Shown in pieces: positions 22,229-23,996 of a stretch of DNA of 23,996 nucleotides. The position numbers were made by a program, and so were the translations under genes. The notes below the pieces were generated by a model. That model worked only from the letters and a program-made list of their open reading frames with translations. It made no database searches and was not told the DNA's origin. The stretch is from JAIBBV01 sp044347745 (lineage in GTDB: Bacteria > Bdellovibrionota_C > UBA2361 > JAFLCA01): assembly GCA_044347745.1 (NCBI GenBank), contig JBIKUD010000039.1, forward strand, positions 1 through 23,996. Reading direction: 5' to 3'. Numbering within the stretch: position 1 is the stretch's first letter; each line of letters opens with the position of its first letter.

Positions 22229-23996
22229 CTAAGCGCAGTCTACCTTTCTTTCTGATTGTCGTTCAACCAGGTTTCTATAGAGGCCAGAGCCCTTCATAAG
22301 CTCATCATGTGAGCCTATTTCAACAACCTTGCCCGATTCAAGCACTATTACCTGCTGTGCGCTGCGAATAGTTGAGAGTCGATGAGCAATGACCAATACC
22401 GTGCAGCGTTTGAGCAAGGGCTCGATGGCCTTTTGAATTAAAAACTCATTTTCAACATCAAGTGCTGAGGTGGCTTCGTCTAGAATAAGAAGCTCTGGTG
22501 ACTTAAGAATGGCACGGGCAATAGCAAGGCGTTGTCTTTGACCAGTACTAAGCTGAACCCCACGCTCGCCTACTAAGGTATCAAAACCCAGCGTTAGAGA
22601 ACGAATAAAGTCTAAGATTTGTGCCTGGGCGCACGCCTGTTCAAGTTCTATTTGCGAAGCATCAATTTTTGCGTACAGGAGATTCTCTTTAATGCTGGTT
22701 GAAAAGAGAATTTGATCTTGAGGCACAAGTGCTATGCGGTCACGTATCGATTGGCTGGAGAAAGAAGCCGCTTCTTGCCCGTCAAATGAAATGTGTCCTT
22801 TTGTGGGGGAATAAAGCTGCATTAAAAGCTGCACAATAGTGCTTTTTCCGCTGCCAGATTGTCCCACGAGTGCGGTGACTTTCGCTTTCGGAATCTCGAA
22901 TTGAAGGCCCTGAAGCACTACATTCTCGGGTCGACTTGGGTAAGCGAAATGCACCTGATTAAATTGAATGTTTCCAAGCTGGGTGATTGGTGTTTTGCTC
23001 GCCGAGGGTTGGGGAGTGTGGCTATCGAGTACCTCAAAGATACGCTCGGATGCGCCAAGAGATGTTACAAGCTCGGTATAACTGGAGGCCACAAAAGAGA
23101 ACGATACTGCCACTATTGCGCCATATAAGAGAAATGCTGTTAGTTCGCCAGAGGTAAGGCGATTGCTGCTGACTAGGTAAATGCCAAAGAGTAAGACTAG
23201 AATTATGACCGTATTGAGGAGAAAGCTGACAAACGATTGAAAGAACGCAGAGACCTTCCAGCGATCTTCACCAACGCTGCTCCAGGCGGCAGTAAGGCGT
23301 CCAAGAGAAGAAATTTCGTATTCTTCACGGTTGAAGGCTTTAACTAAGCGAATTCCATCAAATGCTTCTTGAACGCGGGCGCTGGCTTGGGAGAGCAGCT
23401 CTTGCTGGGCACGAGTGAGGCTACGAAGTTTTTTGCCTAGGGCGATAGAAAGTCCGACCAGTACTGGCAAAAGGAGCATTATGGTTAAGGTAAGTGGCCA
23501 CGAAAGGGTAGCCATAAGCACTACGCCTACAACTACTTGCAACGCGTAGCGAATGAGGACGGATAATTTAATACTCACTGTGTCTTGCAGTAGTTGTACG
23601 TCATTGGTTATGCGAGAAACCAAATCGGTCGCTTTGGCGGAATCAAAATAAGTAACCGGCTTTTGGATAAGGGCGGAAAAAAGTGCTCGTCGGAGGTTTG
23701 CGACTACGCGCTGTCCGATTACGCCAAATGCGAAGGCTCGTACATAAAAGCAGAGCCCTTGGAGCCCAAATAGGAGCACCAGTCCAAGACCAATCTGGAT
23801 ATAGTGTTGCTTAAAATAGTCGAGTCCCCCGGTGTCGAGAAGGAATTTAATGATGTGAGGAAACAGAAGGTTAATGCCACTCGCGGCACCTAAAGCGATA
23901 AGCGCTACGGTAAAGAGAAACGTATGGGGTAATACGAGGCTTATGGTTCGCGAGAAGAGATCGCGTCTAAACTTTGGTTTTTTTTTGGCATTATCG
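22229..23996 (-). CDS. MsbA-like ABC exporter, fused membrane and ATPase domains (5' end outside window)
   Basis: At least 588 residues are visible and the frame stays open to the right edge, so the start lies beyond it. A GTG at 23777-23779 is internal, since the frame continues upstream through a good membrane helix (VALIALGAASGINLLF). The membrane domain has about six helices, with the coupling sequence EAFDGIRLVKAFNRE. The nucleotide-binding domain has Walker A VGQSGSGKST (about 377), Q-loop (ALVPQDQILFS), signature LSTGQRQRLAIARAI, Walker B LLILDEATSALD and the switch histidine in VIAHRLST. It should be a homodimeric exporter of lipid, lipopolysaccharide precursor or drug in the inner membrane. 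The lipid A flippase MsbA is one possibility, but the sequence alone does not fix the substrate. Confidence 0.93.
   Translation of the reverse strand, partial: DNAKKKPKFRRDLFSRTISLVLPHTFLFTVALIALGAASGINLLFPHIIKFLLDTGGLDYFKQHYIQIGLGLVLLFGLQGLCFYVRAFAFGVIGQRVVANLRRALFSALIQKPVTYFDSAKATDLVSRITNDVQLLQDTVSIKLSVLIRYALQVVVGVVLMATLSWPLTLTIMLLLPVLVGLSIALGKKLRSLTRAQQELLSQASARVQEAFDGIRLVKAFNREEYEISSLGRLTAAWSSVGEDRWKVSAFFQSFVSFLLNTVIILVLLFGIYLVSSNRLTSGELTAFLLYGAIVAVSFSFVASSYTELVTSLGASERIFEVLDSHTPQPSASKTPITQLGNIQFNQVHFAYPSRPENVVLQGLQFEIPKAKVTALVGQSGSGKSTIVQLLMQLYSPTKGHISFDGQEAASFSSQSIRDRIALVPQDQILFSTSIKENLLYAKIDASQIELEQACAQAQILDFIRSLTLGFDTLVGERGVQLSTGQRQRLAIARAILKSPELLILDEATSALDVENEFLIQKAIEPLLKRCTVLVIAHRLSTIRSAQQVIVLESGKVVEIGSHDELMKGSGLYRNLVERQSERKVDCA

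Noticed and set aside
23777..23779. GTG as the start of the ABC exporter
   Set aside because: The frame continues upstream to the window edge and encodes the expected first membrane helix.
1..23996. CRISPR array, tRNA genes or prophage module
   Set aside because: No regularly spaced direct repeats, no tRNA-like cloverleaf and no phage structural or integrase genes were seen.

Overview
The window is about 24 kb of ordinary bacterial chromosome, near 48% GC by eye, from a Gram-negative bacterium. Support for this comes from outer-membrane-type lipoproteins, an OmpA-like protein, tandem M16 peptidases, an IHF/HU protein, a RadD helicase and an MsbA-like ABC exporter. The gene mix (Hanks-type kinase, HDOD-like protein, REC-histidine kinase fusions, an RRM protein, a large B12-binding/radical SAM enzyme) resembles 'deltaproteobacterial' or Bdellovibrionota-like genomes. 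That placement is inference; no rRNA or other phylogenetic marker settles it. I see no tRNA, rRNA, CRISPR array or complete insertion sequence.

Layout, left to right. At 2-121 is the tail of a + strand gene. It converges on a minus-strand pair (126-1938) made of a dolichyl-phosphate-glucose-type glycosyltransferase and a UPF0104/flippase-like membrane protein. A gap with a plausible sigma70 promoter leads to a + strand REC-HisKA-HATPase hybrid (2444-3571). Next is a tightly overlapping envelope operon (3825-7512): an active M16 zinc protease, a catalytically dead M16 lipoprotein partner and a glycine-zipper/OmpA-like protein, followed by a small unknown protein (7578-7910). An IHF/HU gene on the minus strand (8098-8427) has a promoter region full of AGTAACGGC repeats. 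A degenerate HDOD-like protein follows (8897-9955).

From about 9960 to 11340 lies an accessory-looking segment. It holds one GC-richer lipoprotein gene on the minus strand with strong inverted repeats on both sides, including a 52-base palindrome at 11210-11261. Then come a Ser/Thr kinase with a C-terminal LysM domain (11720-13180), a crotonase-fold protein lacking both classical catalytic glutamates (13365-14144), and an unknown gene (14200-15420) directly upstream of radD (15431-17173). Convergent to these is an 847-residue B12-binding/radical SAM protein (17199-19742).

The most striking gene is at 20761-21300. It is a single reading frame in which a complete RNA-recognition motif is fused in front of a complete ribosomal protein bS18. 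It is not beside rpsF or rplI and is followed by a perfect terminator. This predicts an RRM tethered to the platform of every small ribosomal subunit. The right end holds a REC-DHp protein with no ATPase domain (21456-22148) and an MsbA-like ABC exporter whose 5' end lies outside the window (22229-23996).
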